A DNA stretch of 64,000 bases. Source: Imtechella halotolerans. Its GTDB lineage: Bacteria; Bacteroidota; Bacteroidia; Flavobacteriales; Flavobacteriaceae. Within the stretch, counting starts at the first letter, position 1. Every line of letters begins with the position of its first letter. The position numbers and the translations under genes are program-made. Shown piece by piece: positions 18,758 to 27,474 of this stretch. The stretch covers positions 1,113,001 through 1,177,000 of the forward strand of contig NZ_CP117969.2 of the NCBI RefSeq assembly GCF_028743515.2. The letters run 5' to 3'. The notes below the pieces were generated by a model that was given only the letters and a program-made list of their open reading frames with translations, was not told the origin of the DNA and ran no database searches.

Positions 18758-19996
18758 ATGTGGTTACTCCTTAGAGAAAACATACGTATAGCACTAGATT
18801 CGATCAAAAGTCAGCTTTTGCGTACAATATTAACTATTCTAATTATCGCAATTGGTATTACCGCCTTAGTAGGTATTCTAAGTGTGGTAACAGCTCTAAA
18901 AAACACCCTATCAAGTGATTTTGCCTCCATGGGAGCTAACACCTTTTCCATTAATCGCTATGACACTAATGTTCGAGCAGCAGGAGGGACAATTGAAAAA
19001 ATAAATCCCCCCTTATCATATATTGATGCAAAAGAATTTAAGGATGACTACAACTTACCATATGCGCAAACATCCCTATCGTTCACCGCATCAATGGCTA
19101 CTGAGGTAAAGTATGAAAATCTAAAAACAGATCCAGAGGTAAGTATTTTAGGAGTGGATGATATGTTTTTAACCAATTCAGGCCTTGACTTGTCCGCTGG
19201 TCGTGACTTTACTTCTTTTGACATTTCAAACAATATTAATGTCTGTATTGTAGGATCAGATTTCGAAAAGAATCTATTTAAAGATATCAACCCATTAGAC
19301 AAAACAATTAGTCTTCGAGGTGCTAAATTTAAAGTGATAGGTGTCCTAAAAAGCAAGGGCTCTACCTTTGGAAATAACCAAGATTTAAGAGTACTTATAC
19401 CTCTTCAATCAGCCAGATCCATATTTACCCAACCTAATGTCAATTATCGCATAAGTGTAAAAGTAAGTGAAAAAGACTTTCTAGAGCAGGCACAAGAGGA
19501 AGCAATTCTCACCATGAGAAACATCCGTTCCTTAAGTCCTGTTGAAGAAAATAACTTTGGTATTGAACGCAGCGATGACCTTATTCAACGAATTGGAGCA
19601 GCTACAACTGGTATTAATATTGCAGGTTTTCTTATAGGATTGATTACCATTTTCGGTTCTTCCATTGCGCTACTAAACATTATGCTTGTATCTGTAACAG
19701 AAAGAACTAAAGAAATTGGTATACGAAAAGCATTAGGCGCTAAAAGAAACGACATATCCTTCCAATTTTTTATGGAAACTATTGTTATTGCACAAATAGG
19801 AGGTTTAGTTGGAATCCTATTGGGTATTGGTCTGGGATATGCCATTGCCTCTGCTTTAAGCTTCAAGTTTATAATACCTTGGGGAGCTATTGTCTTAGCG
19901 ATTTCTATCTCCTTTATTGTAGCTATAATTTCAGGACTATATCCTGCTATAAAAGCTTCCAGATTGGATCCTGTTGAGGCTTTAAGATACGAATAA
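18758..19996 (+). CDS. ABC transporter permease, MacB/FtsX type
   Basis: A 412-residue permease with the MacB layout. One N-terminal helix (LLRTILTILIIAIGITALVGILSVV, near 21-45) is followed by a large periplasmic domain (about 50-280). Three C-terminal helices follow (INIAGFLIGLITIFGSSIALLNIML, IVIAQIGGLVGILLGIGLGYAIA, AIVLAISISFIVAIISGLYPAI) with the coupling motif RTKEIGIRKALGAKR between the first two. It ends with the family tail ASRLDPVEALRYE. Such proteins move lipoproteins, peptides or drugs, or signal mechanically. No ATPase is adjacent; the one at 11520 is a candidate partner. Confidence 0.88.
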   Translation: MWLLLRENIRIALDSIKSQLLRTILTILIIAIGITALVGILSVVTALKNTLSSDFASMGANTFSINRYDTNVRAAGGTIEKINPPLSYIDAKEFKDDYNLPYAQTSLSFTASMATEVKYENLKTDPEVSILGVDDMFLTNSGLDLSAGRDFTSFDISNNINVCIVGSDFEKNLFKDINPLDKTISLRGAKFKVIGVLKSKGSTFGNNQDLRVLIPLQSARSIFTQPNVNYRISVKVSEKDFLEQAQEEAILTMRNIRSLSPVEENNFGIERSDDLIQRIGAATTGINIAGFLIGLITIFGSSIALLNIMLVSVTERTKEIGIRKALGAKRNDISFQFFMETIVIAQIGGLVGILLGIGLGYAIASALSFKFIIPWGAIVLAISISFIVAIISGLYPAIKASRLDPVEALRYE

Positions 19997-20003
19997 TATA
20001 TGT

Positions 20004-20480
20004 TTATTGGTCACCAACCGCGGCAATGATTTGCTGATAGAGCTTTCCATCGGAAATTACAGCTCCTTTAGTAATAAGATCAAAAATATCTAAATTTTTA
20101 TCCTCCGAATAGTGCTTATTAGCCCTATAAACATGAACCTTTTCACTCGCGAAATGCTGTTCTAGCCACTTAAATCCTTCTTCGGTGTAAAAATCTACAG
20201 TGTTATCATCTACCCTCACGGATACCATTTTAAATATTGAATGGTCGGCATGGAAAAGATGTAAGGTGTTTTTTTCAATTTTCTCTAAATAGGTCACCTT
20301 ACCCAACACACCTTCCCAGATTAAATCGCTAAAAACATCTAACTCTTGTTCCACTATTTGTGGGCTGTTTTCTTTTAAATCACTCCATTGCGCTGCAGTT
20401 ATTTGTTGGGTGGCCAAAAAGCGGCTAAATTCAAGATGGAGTGCTTCGAATTGTTCTTTTGTAAGACGTGTGTATTTCAT
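20004..20480 (-). CDS. DUF6495 family protein
   Basis: A 158-residue acidic soluble protein (MKYTRLTKEQFEALHLEFSRFLATQQI at the start in two helices; FYTEEGFKWLEQHF and FDLITKGAVISDGKLYQQI later). It matches a flavobacterial family I recognise as DUF6495, of unknown function. It lies directly downstream of the ribosomal protein operon on the same strand but is separated from it by a terminator. It converges with the permease gene across 7 bases. Confidence 0.7.
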   Translation of the reverse strand: MKYTRLTKEQFEALHLEFSRFLATQQITAAQWSDLKENSPQIVEQELDVFSDLIWEGVLGKVTYLEKIEKNTLHLFHADHSIFKMVSVRVDDNTVDFYTEEGFKWLEQHFASEKVHVYRANKHYSEDKNLDIFDLITKGAVISDGKLYQQIIAAVGDQ

Positions 20481-20483
20481 AGG

Positions 20484-20516
20484 AATAAAAAAAGCCCATT
20501 CTTTCGAACGGGCTTA
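20484..20516 (-). terminator. Terminator of the rpsF-rpsR-rplI operon
   Basis: On the minus strand AAGCCCGTTC pairs with GAATGGGCTT (one G-U pair), followed by seven T. It lies 18 bases after rplI and ends 4 bases before the DUF6495 start. Confidence 0.8.
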
Positions 20517-20533
20517 TATAATAACGTGTAATA

Positions 20534-20986
20534 TTAGTTTACTTCAGCTACAATTTCAAAAGGCAATTCAACAATTACCTCTCTATGTAGACGAACAGAA
20601 GCAGTATATTTACCTGTTCTTTTGATTGTTCCACCAGCAATGCTGATGAATTTTCTATCGATTGATTGTCCAGCATTTGCCAAAACATCCGCTAAATCAG
20701 CATTACTGATTGAACCAAACAATTTATCTGCACCACCAGTTTTGGCAGTAATTTTAATTTCAAGAGCTTTAATAGCATCTGCTACTTTTTTAGCGTCATC
20801 TACTAACTTTTGCTCTTTATAAGCACGTTGCTTTAAGTTTTCCGCCAATACTTTTTTAGCAGAAGGAGTAGCTAAAACAGCCATTCCTTGAGGAATCAAA
20901 TAATTACGACCGTAACCATTCTTCACTGTTACGATATCATCTTTAAATCCTAAATTCTGTACGTCTTGTTTTAATATAAGTTCCAT
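20534..20986 (-). CDS. rplI: 50S ribosomal protein L9
   Basis: A 150-residue ribosomal protein. The N-domain MELILKQDVQNLGFKDDIVTVKNGYGRNYLIPQGMA is intact (here split: MELILKQDVQNLG, then VKNGYGRNYLIP). The long connecting helix (residues 40-75) and the C-domain (ITAKTGGADKLFGSISNADLADVL as GGADKLFGS) are also intact. It binds 23S rRNA at the L1 stalk base. Last gene of the S6-S18-L9 operon, 15 bases after rpsR. Confidence 0.98.
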   Translation of the reverse strand: MELILKQDVQNLGFKDDIVTVKNGYGRNYLIPQGMAVLATPSAKKVLAENLKQRAYKEQKLVDDAKKVADAIKALEIKITAKTGGADKLFGSISNADLADVLANAGQSIDRKFISIAGGTIKRTGKYTASVRLHREVIVELPFEIVAEVN

Positions 20987-21001
20987 TGTTGTGCTTTCTT
21001 T

Positions 21002-21298
21002 TTATTTTAACAAATCGCCTACGTATGGCATTAAAGCTAAGTGACGTGCTCTTTTCACAGCAACAGACACTTTACGTTGAAACTTCAATGAAGTTCCGGT
21101 TAAACGACGAGGTAAAATTTTACCTTGCTCGTTTACAAACTTCAACAAGAAGTCAGGATCTTTATAATCTATATAAGTAATACCAGCTTTCTTGAAACGG
21201 CAGTATTTCTTTGTTTTATTGGTTTCGATGTTTAACGGAGTAAGATATCTGATTTCTCCGTCTTTTTTACCTTTTGCTTGTTGTTCTATTGATGACAT
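21002..21298 (-). CDS. rpsR: 30S ribosomal protein S18
   Basis: A 98-residue protein. The core [23 protein letters not shown] as CRFKKAG..YIDYKD, the RGKILPRR-like [18 protein letters not shown], and ARHLALMPY are diagnostic of S18. The N-terminal extension is slightly long (about 30 residues before the core) but normal for Bacteroidota. It pairs with S6 on the 30S platform; rpsF is directly upstream, 4 bases away. Confidence 0.98.
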   Translation of the reverse strand: MSSIEQQAKGKKDGEIRYLTPLNIETNKTKKYCRFKKAGITYIDYKDPDFLLKFVNEQGKILPRRLTGTSLKFQRKVSVAVKRARHLALMPYVGDLLK

Positions 21299-21302
21299 AC
21301 TT

Positions 21303-21641
21303 TTAGGCTTTTGCGTTTAACTTTGCTCTTCTTCTTTCCGCCCAAGACACGGCATGCTTATCTAACTTAACAGTTAAATAACGCATAATGCGCTCGTCAC
21401 GTCTGAACTCCACTTCGAAGGCATCAATAGCCTCACCAGCCACTTTAAACTCGAACAGGTGGTAGAATCCACTTTTCTTGTGTTGGATTGGATAGGCCAA
21501 TTTTTTCAAGCCCCAATCTTCTTTCGATACAAATTCTGCTCCCTTGGCTAGTAAGAAATCTTCAAATTTCTTTACTGTTTCCTTTACCTGAGTCTCAGAT
21601 AAAACGGGATTTAGAATGAAAACAGTTTCGTAATGATTCAT
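21303..21641 (-). CDS. rpsF: 30S ribosomal protein S6
   Basis: A 112-residue protein starting [16 protein letters not shown], the standard S6 N-terminus. I therefore chose the ATG at 21641 rather than an in-frame start at 21704 that would add 21 unrelated residues and lie within the promoter. [22 protein letters not shown] and [18 protein letters not shown] are characteristic. First gene of the operon, with a well-formed promoter just upstream. Confidence 0.97.
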   Translation of the reverse strand: MNHYETVFILNPVLSETQVKETVKKFEDFLLAKGAEFVSKEDWGLKKLAYPIQHKKSGFYHLFEFKVAGEAIDAFEVEFRRDERIMRYLTVKLDKHAVSWAERRRAKLNAKA

Positions 21642-21674
21642 AATAAATAATGTTAATGTATTTTTTTGAGGATG

Positions 21675-21705
21675 CAAAAGTACACTTTTAACCGATATAT
21701 GCAAA
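21675..21705 (-). promoter_or_regulatory. Promoter of rpsF operon
   Basis: On the minus strand TTTG (21702-21705), a 19-base spacer, then TACTTTTG (21675-21682). This is an exact Bacteroidota TTTG-N19-TAnnTTTG promoter, about 34 bases before the rpsF ATG. Confidence 0.8.
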
Positions 21706-21948
21706 ATAATTAACCATCAAAAAGTGGTCTACAATGCGCCAAAAGTAGAATCAAACACAAATCTATATTTAATTTTTGCCTTTTAGACAAATTAATAGTA
21801 TTTTTACATCCTATTCTTCCCCCTTACTAGCTAGCACTAGCATTATCTTCAACGATATTTTACTTTATCGATAAACGACCATTTTACATGATGAAATGCT
21901 TATTTTTCGGATAAAATACACGGTTTGAGAAACTTTACTTACTTTTTG
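21706..21948. other. Intergenic stretch with no recognised feature
   Basis: Very AT-rich sequence between the rpsF promoter and the promoter of the LytTR gene. I see no ORF with coding character, no strong hairpin and no repeat beyond the small ACTAGCTAGC-like palindrome near 21830. Confidence 0.5.
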
Positions 21949-21979
21949 TTGGTATTTTAACATTTTTTATCTAATATTG
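21949..21979 (+). promoter_or_regulatory. Candidate promoter of LytTR regulator
   Basis: TTG at 21949-21951, a 20-base spacer, then TAATATTG at 21972-21979 (7 of 8 matches to TAnnTTTG). It is 30 bases before the ATG at 22009. Confidence 0.5.
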
Positions 21980-22008
21980 TACTCAAAACCCAAACTTAAC
22001 CTAAAATC

Positions 22009-22704
22009 ATGAAAAGAATTAACTGTATAATTGTCGACGACTCCGCCATCCAAAGGATGGCAGTGGCTAGGCTTATACTGAACAATTCGAGCCTAAACCT
22101 GTTAGCTGAATACGGCAATGCTATTGAAGCTAAGAATGGCTTGAAGAACCATCAGGTAGACATCATCTTTCTGGATGTTGAGATGCCTATCATTAATGGA
22201 TTCGATCTTTTGGAATCCCTCGAGAACCCTCCACAGATTATACTTATAAGTGGTAAAGCTGATTACGCCCTAAAAGCTTTTGATTTTGATGTCACCGACT
22301 ATCTTCAAAAACCAATTACCCCTGAACGTTTTGATGCAGCAGTAAAAAGAGCTATTGCAAAATACGAACAAATGCACTTCCCTAAGGAGGAAGAAGAACA
22401 TATATTTGTTAAGAGTAATCTAAAGAAGCGTAAAGTTTTTTTAAGTGAAATTAAGTGGGTAGAAGCCCTTGGTGATTACATTAAATTAGTAACTGATGAC
22501 GCTAACATAGTAGTTTTATCTACCATGAAAGCTTTTGAAAAAGAACTACCAAGTGATCGCTTTCTTCGCATCCACAAATCCTATATTATAAACCTTGATA
22601 AGGTGGAGCGATTTACAAGTAAAACGGTTGAAGTTAAAGGAATGTCAATTCCATTAAGCCGTAATAAGAAAAGTGAACTATCTGACGCGTTGAATAATTT
22701 CTAA
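22009..22704 (+). CDS. LytTR-family response regulator
   Basis: A 231-residue two-domain regulator. The receiver domain covers residues 1-120, with the acidic pair DD (10-11), phospho-acceptor D56 in IIFLDVEMP, and the conserved Lys in DYLQKP. A LytTR DNA-binding domain covers about 135-231 (KSNLKKRKVFLSEIKWVEALGDYIKL in parts; RFLRIHKSYIINL; VEVKGMSIPLSRN). It would control transcription after phosphorylation by a histidine kinase. No kinase is adjacent, so it is an orphan here. The stop lies 1 base from the convergent priA stop. Confidence 0.92.
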   Translation: MKRINCIIVDDSAIQRMAVARLILNNSSLNLLAEYGNAIEAKNGLKNHQVDIIFLDVEMPIINGFDLLESLENPPQIILISGKADYALKAFDFDVTDYLQKPITPERFDAAVKRAIAKYEQMHFPKEEEEHIFVKSNLKKRKVFLSEIKWVEALGDYIKLVTDDANIVVLSTMKAFEKELPSDRFLRIHKSYIINLDKVERFTSKTVEVKGMSIPLSRNKKSELSDALNNF

Positions 22705-22705
22705 T

Positions 22706-25165
22706 TTACGCATCTACATTGCATATTAATCGTATTGATCGAAACTGAGGAACTGCCTGAAAGCTGTTTGTTAGTTTCGTCAATACGTTCTTTACCTGTC
22801 CTACATTGTAGGATACCGGTATTTTAATCAATATATGTTTTAAATATTCATTCTTTATCCGTGAAACCGGAGGAAATTCTGGTCCTAAAAATTCAATATC
22901 TGTTTGCTTCGCAAAAGAGGAACGTAACGCCTTATAAAACCAATCCGCTCCTTCATTTACTCTGTTAAAATCACGCTGCTTAAAGGTCATTCTAATCAAA
23001 CGATAATAAGGGGGATATTTAAAATTTCTTCGTTCATACAATTGCTCCTTAGAGAAATTTTCATAATCATGCATGGTCACTTGTTGAAGTACCTGATGCA
23101 ACGGGTTATACGTTTGTATTAAAACCTTCCCTCTCATTTGGGACCGACCTGCTCTCCCGGCAACTTGTAAAAGCAATTGAAAAGTACGCTCATGAGCCCT
23201 AAAATCAGGGAAATTGATTAAATTATCAGCATTCATCACTCCCACTAATCGCACCTTTTTAAAGTCAAGACCTTTGGTGACCATTTGAGTTCCTACTAGG
23301 ATATCAATTTCTTCTTGTTCAAAGGCAGTAATGATTTTTTCATGGCCAAATTTCCCACGTGTAGTGTCTTGATCCATTCGACCAATAGCAGTATCAGGAA
23401 ACAACTTTTCCAATTCCTTAACCACTTGCTCTGTACCTAATCCTTTAGAGTCAAGTTCTACACTGTGACAAGCAGGACATGTCAAGGGCATGGCCATATG
23501 ATATCCACAATAGTGACATCGCAGTTGGTTTTTGTATTGGTGATAGGTTAAACTTACATCACAATGTGGACATTGAGGTGAATTACCACAAGTCTTACAT
23601 TCTATAATTGGAGAATATCCACGTCTGTTTTGAAATAATATTACTTGCTCACCTTGATCTAAGACCTCTCGAATAGCTTCGATTAGGGTATCAGAAAAAT
23701 GACCAGACATTCGCTTTTTCCTATATTTTTCCTTTAAATCAACCAATGTAATATCGGGTAATAAAATATTACCATATCGTTTGGTTAATACAGTAAGTCC
23801 ATACTTCCCAGTTATTGCATTGTAATAACTTTCTAAAGAAGGAGACGCACTCCCCAATAAGGCCTTTGCCTGATGCATATGTGCCAATACTAGTGCAGAA
23901 TCTCGCGCATGATACCGAGGGGCAGGATCAAACTGTTTAAAGGAAGATTCATGCTCTTCATCAATAACTATAAGTCCTAAATTGGAAAAAGGCAAAAATA
24001 AAGCCGAACGGGCTCCTAATATAATTTGAGTCTTGGGTGATTGATCCAGCACATTATTCCATAACTCTACACGTTCATGTACAGAATATTTCGAGTGGTA
24101 AACACCCACTATATTTCCAAAATAATCTTGAAGTCGTTGAATAAGTTGAGCCGTTAATGCTATCTCGGGTAACAAAAAGAGTATTTGTTTCCCTTCAGCC
24201 ACCACCTGTTCCATGAGTTTTGCATAAATTTCTGTCTTACCAGCTGCGGTCACTCCATGCAACAATACTATATTTTTGTCTACCCATTGTTCCTTAATGG
24301 AATGTAGAGCTTCTTGTTGTGGATCACTTAATGAAAATTGAACAGAGGAATCCCGCTCCTCAAAATTCACCCGATCGCGCTGCTCAGCATAAAGTTCGAG
24401 GATATTTTTATCGTGTAGAGCCTGCAAAACAGCCATCGAACCTTTACTACTTTCTATCAGCTCTGAGGCCTTAATACCTTTAAGAGATGACGCCTTCATA
24501 GCAAAAAAAGACAGCACCATTTCACGTTGTTTTTTTGCCCTAGTTAAACCATCTAAAGCCTCATTTAATGCCTTGTCATTCTCCATAATAGGATGTAGAC
24601 GAACAAATTTTACGAGCTTAGGAACATACTTTTCCTGAAGTGTTTCTTCAATATGTATAACCCCTTTACCTAATAGTCGATGAATAACTGATAGTACTTT
24701 CTTTGAATCAAGAATTGATCGAAGATCATCAATTTTAAGACTAGATTGGTATTGCAATGCCTCATAGATTAAAAATTCATCATCAGCCAAATCTTCTTCC
24801 TTAACAACGGCGTCTGTCTTATGGACACTCGTTTCACTTTCCAATAAAAAAGCACTAGGAATTGCCGCCCGATATACCTCTCCCAAAGCGCACATATAAT
24901 AAGAAGCGATCCATTCCCAATGCTTTATCTGCATTTGGTTGACAATTGGAGCTTCATCCAAAATATGATCAATTTCCTTTGCCTGATATACAGCTGGTTG
25001 TCTGGTATGTATCGAATGAACCAAAGCAGAATACACTTTGGATTTTCCAAAAGGCACAGCTACTCTCATACCAGGTTTTAGAAATCTAGCTTCATCTTCA
25101 TTTACTTGATACGTAAATAATTTAACTACTGGAATGGGCAATATAACATCTATAAAGTATTCCAT
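22706..25165 (-). CDS. priA: Primosomal protein N' (PriA helicase)
   Basis: An 819-residue 3'-5' helicase that restarts stalled replication forks. The Walker A motif reads GVTAAGKTEIY (commonly GVTGSGKTEVY) and the DEAH-type Walker B reads VIDEEHESSFKQ. There is a zinc-binding insert with four CxxC pairs (CKTCGNSPQCPHC, CHYCGYHM, CPACHS). LGTEQVVKELEKLFP, GTQMVTKGLDFKKVRLVGV and QVAGRAGR complete the helicase motifs. The N-terminal DNA 3'-end-binding domain (FIDVILPIPVVKLFTYQV) is present. Last gene of the nadC-yihY-priA run. Confidence 0.96.
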   Translation of the reverse strand: MEYFIDVILPIPVVKLFTYQVNEDEARFLKPGMRVAVPFGKSKVYSALVHSIHTRQPAVYQAKEIDHILDEAPIVNQMQIKHWEWIASYYMCALGEVYRAAIPSAFLLESETSVHKTDAVVKEEDLADDEFLIYEALQYQSSLKIDDLRSILDSKKVLSVIHRLLGKGVIHIEETLQEKYVPKLVKFVRLHPIMENDKALNEALDGLTRAKKQREMVLSFFAMKASSLKGIKASELIESSKGSMAVLQALHDKNILELYAEQRDRVNFEERDSSVQFSLSDPQQEALHSIKEQWVDKNIVLLHGVTAAGKTEIYAKLMEQVVAEGKQILFLLPEIALTAQLIQRLQDYFGNIVGVYHSKYSVHERVELWNNVLDQSPKTQIILGARSALFLPFSNLGLIVIDEEHESSFKQFDPAPRYHARDSALVLAHMHQAKALLGSASPSLESYYNAITGKYGLTVLTKRYGNILLPDITLVDLKEKYRKKRMSGHFSDTLIEAIREVLDQGEQVILFQNRRGYSPIIECKTCGNSPQCPHCDVSLTYHQYKNQLRCHYCGYHMAMPLTCPACHSVELDSKGLGTEQVVKELEKLFPDTAIGRMDQDTTRGKFGHEKIITAFEQEEIDILVGTQMVTKGLDFKKVRLVGVMNADNLINFPDFRAHERTFQLLLQVAGRAGRSQMRGKVLIQTYNPLHQVLQQVTMHDYENFSKEQLYERRNFKYPPYYRLIRMTFKQRDFNRVNEGADWFYKALRSSFAKQTDIEFLGPEFPPVSRIKNEYLKHILIKIPVSYNVGQVKNVLTKLTNSFQAVPQFRSIRLICNVDA

Positions 25166-26083
25166 TTACAGCACTCGCTTTAGACTATTAAGAGAAGCAT
25201 TTAATTCAAATCCCAACAATAAAATATTAGAGTTAAGCCATATATAAAGCATAAAAATCAACAGACCTCCAATAGAACCATATAGTTGATTGTATTGTGA
25301 AAAATGCTCTATATAAATTCCAAATAGATACGTAGTTAACACAAATAGTATGGTTGTAAGCAATGCACCTGGAGAGAAAAAACTATTCTCCTTACCCTCT
25401 GCCGTTCCAAAATAATATAAAATAGCAATGGCTATATAAGTTATAAATAGAAATAATAAAATTTTTCCATAGGTGATAAACCATGCATCTCTGGAAATTC
25501 CTTGTTGCTCAAGTAAAGACACAATATACACATCAAATGAAATAAAAATAACAGCTGCCAACAACAATAATAAAGCCATAATGACAGCCACACCTAATGC
25601 GATAAAATACTGTTTAATAATATTACGGGTGGTCTTAACATGATATGATATTTCAAACCCTCCAAAAATCGCATTGATTCCGTTAGTCATTAAAAAAATA
25701 GACAATACAAAGACAGTAGATAACAACCCTCCTCTCCTATTTTTAGCTATATCTTCGAAAATACTTCCAAAAAAATCGTTTGTTTGTGGAGGCAATAAAT
25801 TATCTATAAATAACAAAAAATCCGCTTGAAAATTCTCAATTGGAACATAGGGTATCAAATTAAGGATGAACAATAAAAAAGGAAATATAGCCATAAAAAA
25901 ACTAAAGGAAATGGCACTTGCCCTGTAGGTTAAGGTTCCTTTGATAATACCGATCACATACATTTCCATAAGGTCATACATGGACAGGCCTTCAAAAGTG
26001 CGTAACTTAATCCTTTTGAGTATAGTCACAAGCACATTGACTACGGGGATTTTGGCCAATTTTTCTTCTACAGCTACGGACAT
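25166..26083 (-). CDS. YihY/BrkB-family membrane protein
   Basis: A 305-residue inner-membrane protein with about six helices; the core is TYRASAISFSFFMAIFPFLLFILNLIPYVP in parts near residues 54-85. FGGFEISYHVKTTRNIIKQYFIALG and GSIGGLLIFMLYIWLNSNILLLGFELNA complete the YihY/UPF0761 signature. Once mis-assigned as RNase BN, the family has no settled function. It sits between nadC and priA with 0-1 base spacing, so co-transcription is very likely. Confidence 0.9.
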   Translation of the reverse strand: MSVAVEEKLAKIPVVNVLVTILKRIKLRTFEGLSMYDLMEMYVIGIIKGTLTYRASAISFSFFMAIFPFLLFILNLIPYVPIENFQADFLLFIDNLLPPQTNDFFGSIFEDIAKNRRGGLLSTVFVLSIFLMTNGINAIFGGFEISYHVKTTRNIIKQYFIALGVAVIMALLLLLAAVIFISFDVYIVSLLEQQGISRDAWFITYGKILLFLFITYIAIAILYYFGTAEGKENSFFSPGALLTTILFVLTTYLFGIYIEHFSQYNQLYGSIGGLLIFMLYIWLNSNILLLGFELNASLNSLKRVL

Positions 26084-26084
26084 G

Positions 26085-26942
26085 CTATATTGCTTTTAAG
26101 CTGAGATCCATATTGTGTACCGAATGTGTAAGTGCTCCTGAAGAAATGTAATTTACTCCACATTCCGCATATTTACGTAAAGTGAGCTCATTAATATTAC
26201 CAGAAGACTCTGTTTGAGTACGATTCCCGATCATTTCCACCGCTTTTCTAGTATCTTCATAGCTGAAATTATCTAGTAATATGCGGTAAATCCCGTCACT
26301 TTGAAGAATTTCAGAAACTTCTTCTAAATTTCTAGCCTCCACTATGATTTTAAGGTCTCTACCGAGCGATGTAAGATAAGCTTGCGTTTTACCAATGGCC
26401 TGCGTAATCCCTCCAGCAAAATCAATATGATTATCTTTTAACATGATCATATCATATAATGCAAATCGATGATTTTCTCCTCCACCAATTAATACGGCCC
26501 ATTTTTCCAAAGCCCTGATTCCTGGGGTTGTTTTTCTGGTATCCAACAACTTTGTTGATGTCCCCTCTAACAACTTTACAAACTTTTGAGTTTTAGTTGC
26601 AATCGCACTCATCCTTTGCATAGCATTAAGAACCAAACGCTCTGCCTTTAAAATGCTCTGTGAGGAACCCTCTACATATAATACTTCATCGCCATGCTTT
26701 ACATGAGTTCCATCCGGTATAGCAATTCGTACTTCAAGTTGAGGATCCACATAACGGAATACCATTTCTGCAAATGCAACACCTGCAATAATACCCGTAT
26801 CCTTCACTAATAGGCGAGCTTGACCTTTTGCTTGAGCTGGAATGCACGCGAGGGAGCTGTGATCACCATCACCCACATCTTCCCGTACGGCGTTTTCGAT
26901 AATAATCCGTAATTCTTCTTGAAATTGAGCTTGAGAAATCAT
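26085..26942 (-). CDS. nadC: Nicotinate-nucleotide pyrophosphorylase (carboxylating)
   Basis: Converts quinolinate and PRPP to nicotinate mononucleotide in NAD synthesis. The 285-residue length is normal. EDVGDGDHSSLACIP, AERLVLNAMQRMSAIATKT (RLVLNAMQR...), LDTRKTTPGIRALEKWAV, GGGENHRFALYDMIMLKDNHI in parts, EARNLEEV and YISSGALTHSV give the phosphoribosyltransferase and quinolinate-binding residues. First gene of a three-gene minus-strand run; divergent from rlmH with 58 bases between. Confidence 0.96.
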   Translation of the reverse strand: MISQAQFQEELRIIIENAVREDVGDGDHSSLACIPAQAKGQARLLVKDTGIIAGVAFAEMVFRYVDPQLEVRIAIPDGTHVKHGDEVLYVEGSSQSILKAERLVLNAMQRMSAIATKTQKFVKLLEGTSTKLLDTRKTTPGIRALEKWAVLIGGGENHRFALYDMIMLKDNHIDFAGGITQAIGKTQAYLTSLGRDLKIIVEARNLEEVSEILQSDGIYRILLDNFSYEDTRKAVEMIGNRTQTESSGNINELTLRKYAECGVNYISSGALTHSVHNMDLSLKAI

Positions 26943-27000
26943 ATAAGGTAGTTTGTTGCTAAAATACTAATTTTGCCTCAAAACCACAGTACTCTTACAC

Positions 27001-27474
27001 ATGCAAATCAAACTTATAGCTATCGGTAAAACCGACAACCCTCATCTTCAATCCCTTATTACCGATTATATAAAACGGCTGGGATTTTATTGTAGGTTTG
27101 AATTTGAAATCTTACCAGATATTAAAAATGCAAAAAACCTTTCCCAACTACAGCAAAAAGAAAAAGAAGGTGAACTTATTTTAAAAAAATTACAATCCTC
27201 CGATGATTTGGTGCTGCTAGACGAACATGGTAAAACTTACTCCTCTATTTCCTATGCCGATTGGATTCAAAAAAAGATGAATGCAGGCACCAAACAATTG
27301 ATTTTTGTCATTGGAGGACCTTACGGATTTTCGGAGGCTGTTTATGCGCGAGCCAATGGTAAAATTTCATTTTCCTCCATGACATTCTCCCATCAAATGA
27401 TACGATTATTTTTTGTAGAACAACTCTACAGAGCATTTACCATTCTAAAGAATGAACCATACCATCACCAATAA
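27001..27474 (+). CDS. rlmH: 23S rRNA pseudouridine-1915 N3-methyltransferase
   Basis: A SPOUT-class methyltransferase acting on helix 69 of assembled 70S ribosomes. The 157-residue length is typical. Start MQIKLIAIGKT, LLDEHGKTYSSI, the SAM-knot FVIGGPYGFSEAVYARANGKISFSSMTFSHQMIRLFFVEQLYRAF (in consecutive parts), and the C-terminal YHHQ are diagnostic. A candidate -7 box TAATTTTG lies at 26968-26975. The stop directly abuts the convergent gene at 27475. Confidence 0.96.
   Translation: MQIKLIAIGKTDNPHLQSLITDYIKRLGFYCRFEFEILPDIKNAKNLSQLQQKEKEGELILKKLQSSDDLVLLDEHGKTYSSISYADWIQKKMNAGTKQLIFVIGGPYGFSEAVYARANGKISFSSMTFSHQMIRLFFVEQLYRAFTILKNEPYHHQ

Noticed and set aside
21720-21860. Short palindromes in the rpsF upstream region as an S6:S18 autoregulatory site
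   Set aside because: They lie upstream of the mapped promoter elements and would not be in the rpsF mRNA; the remaining 5' leader is only about 30 bases and unstructured.
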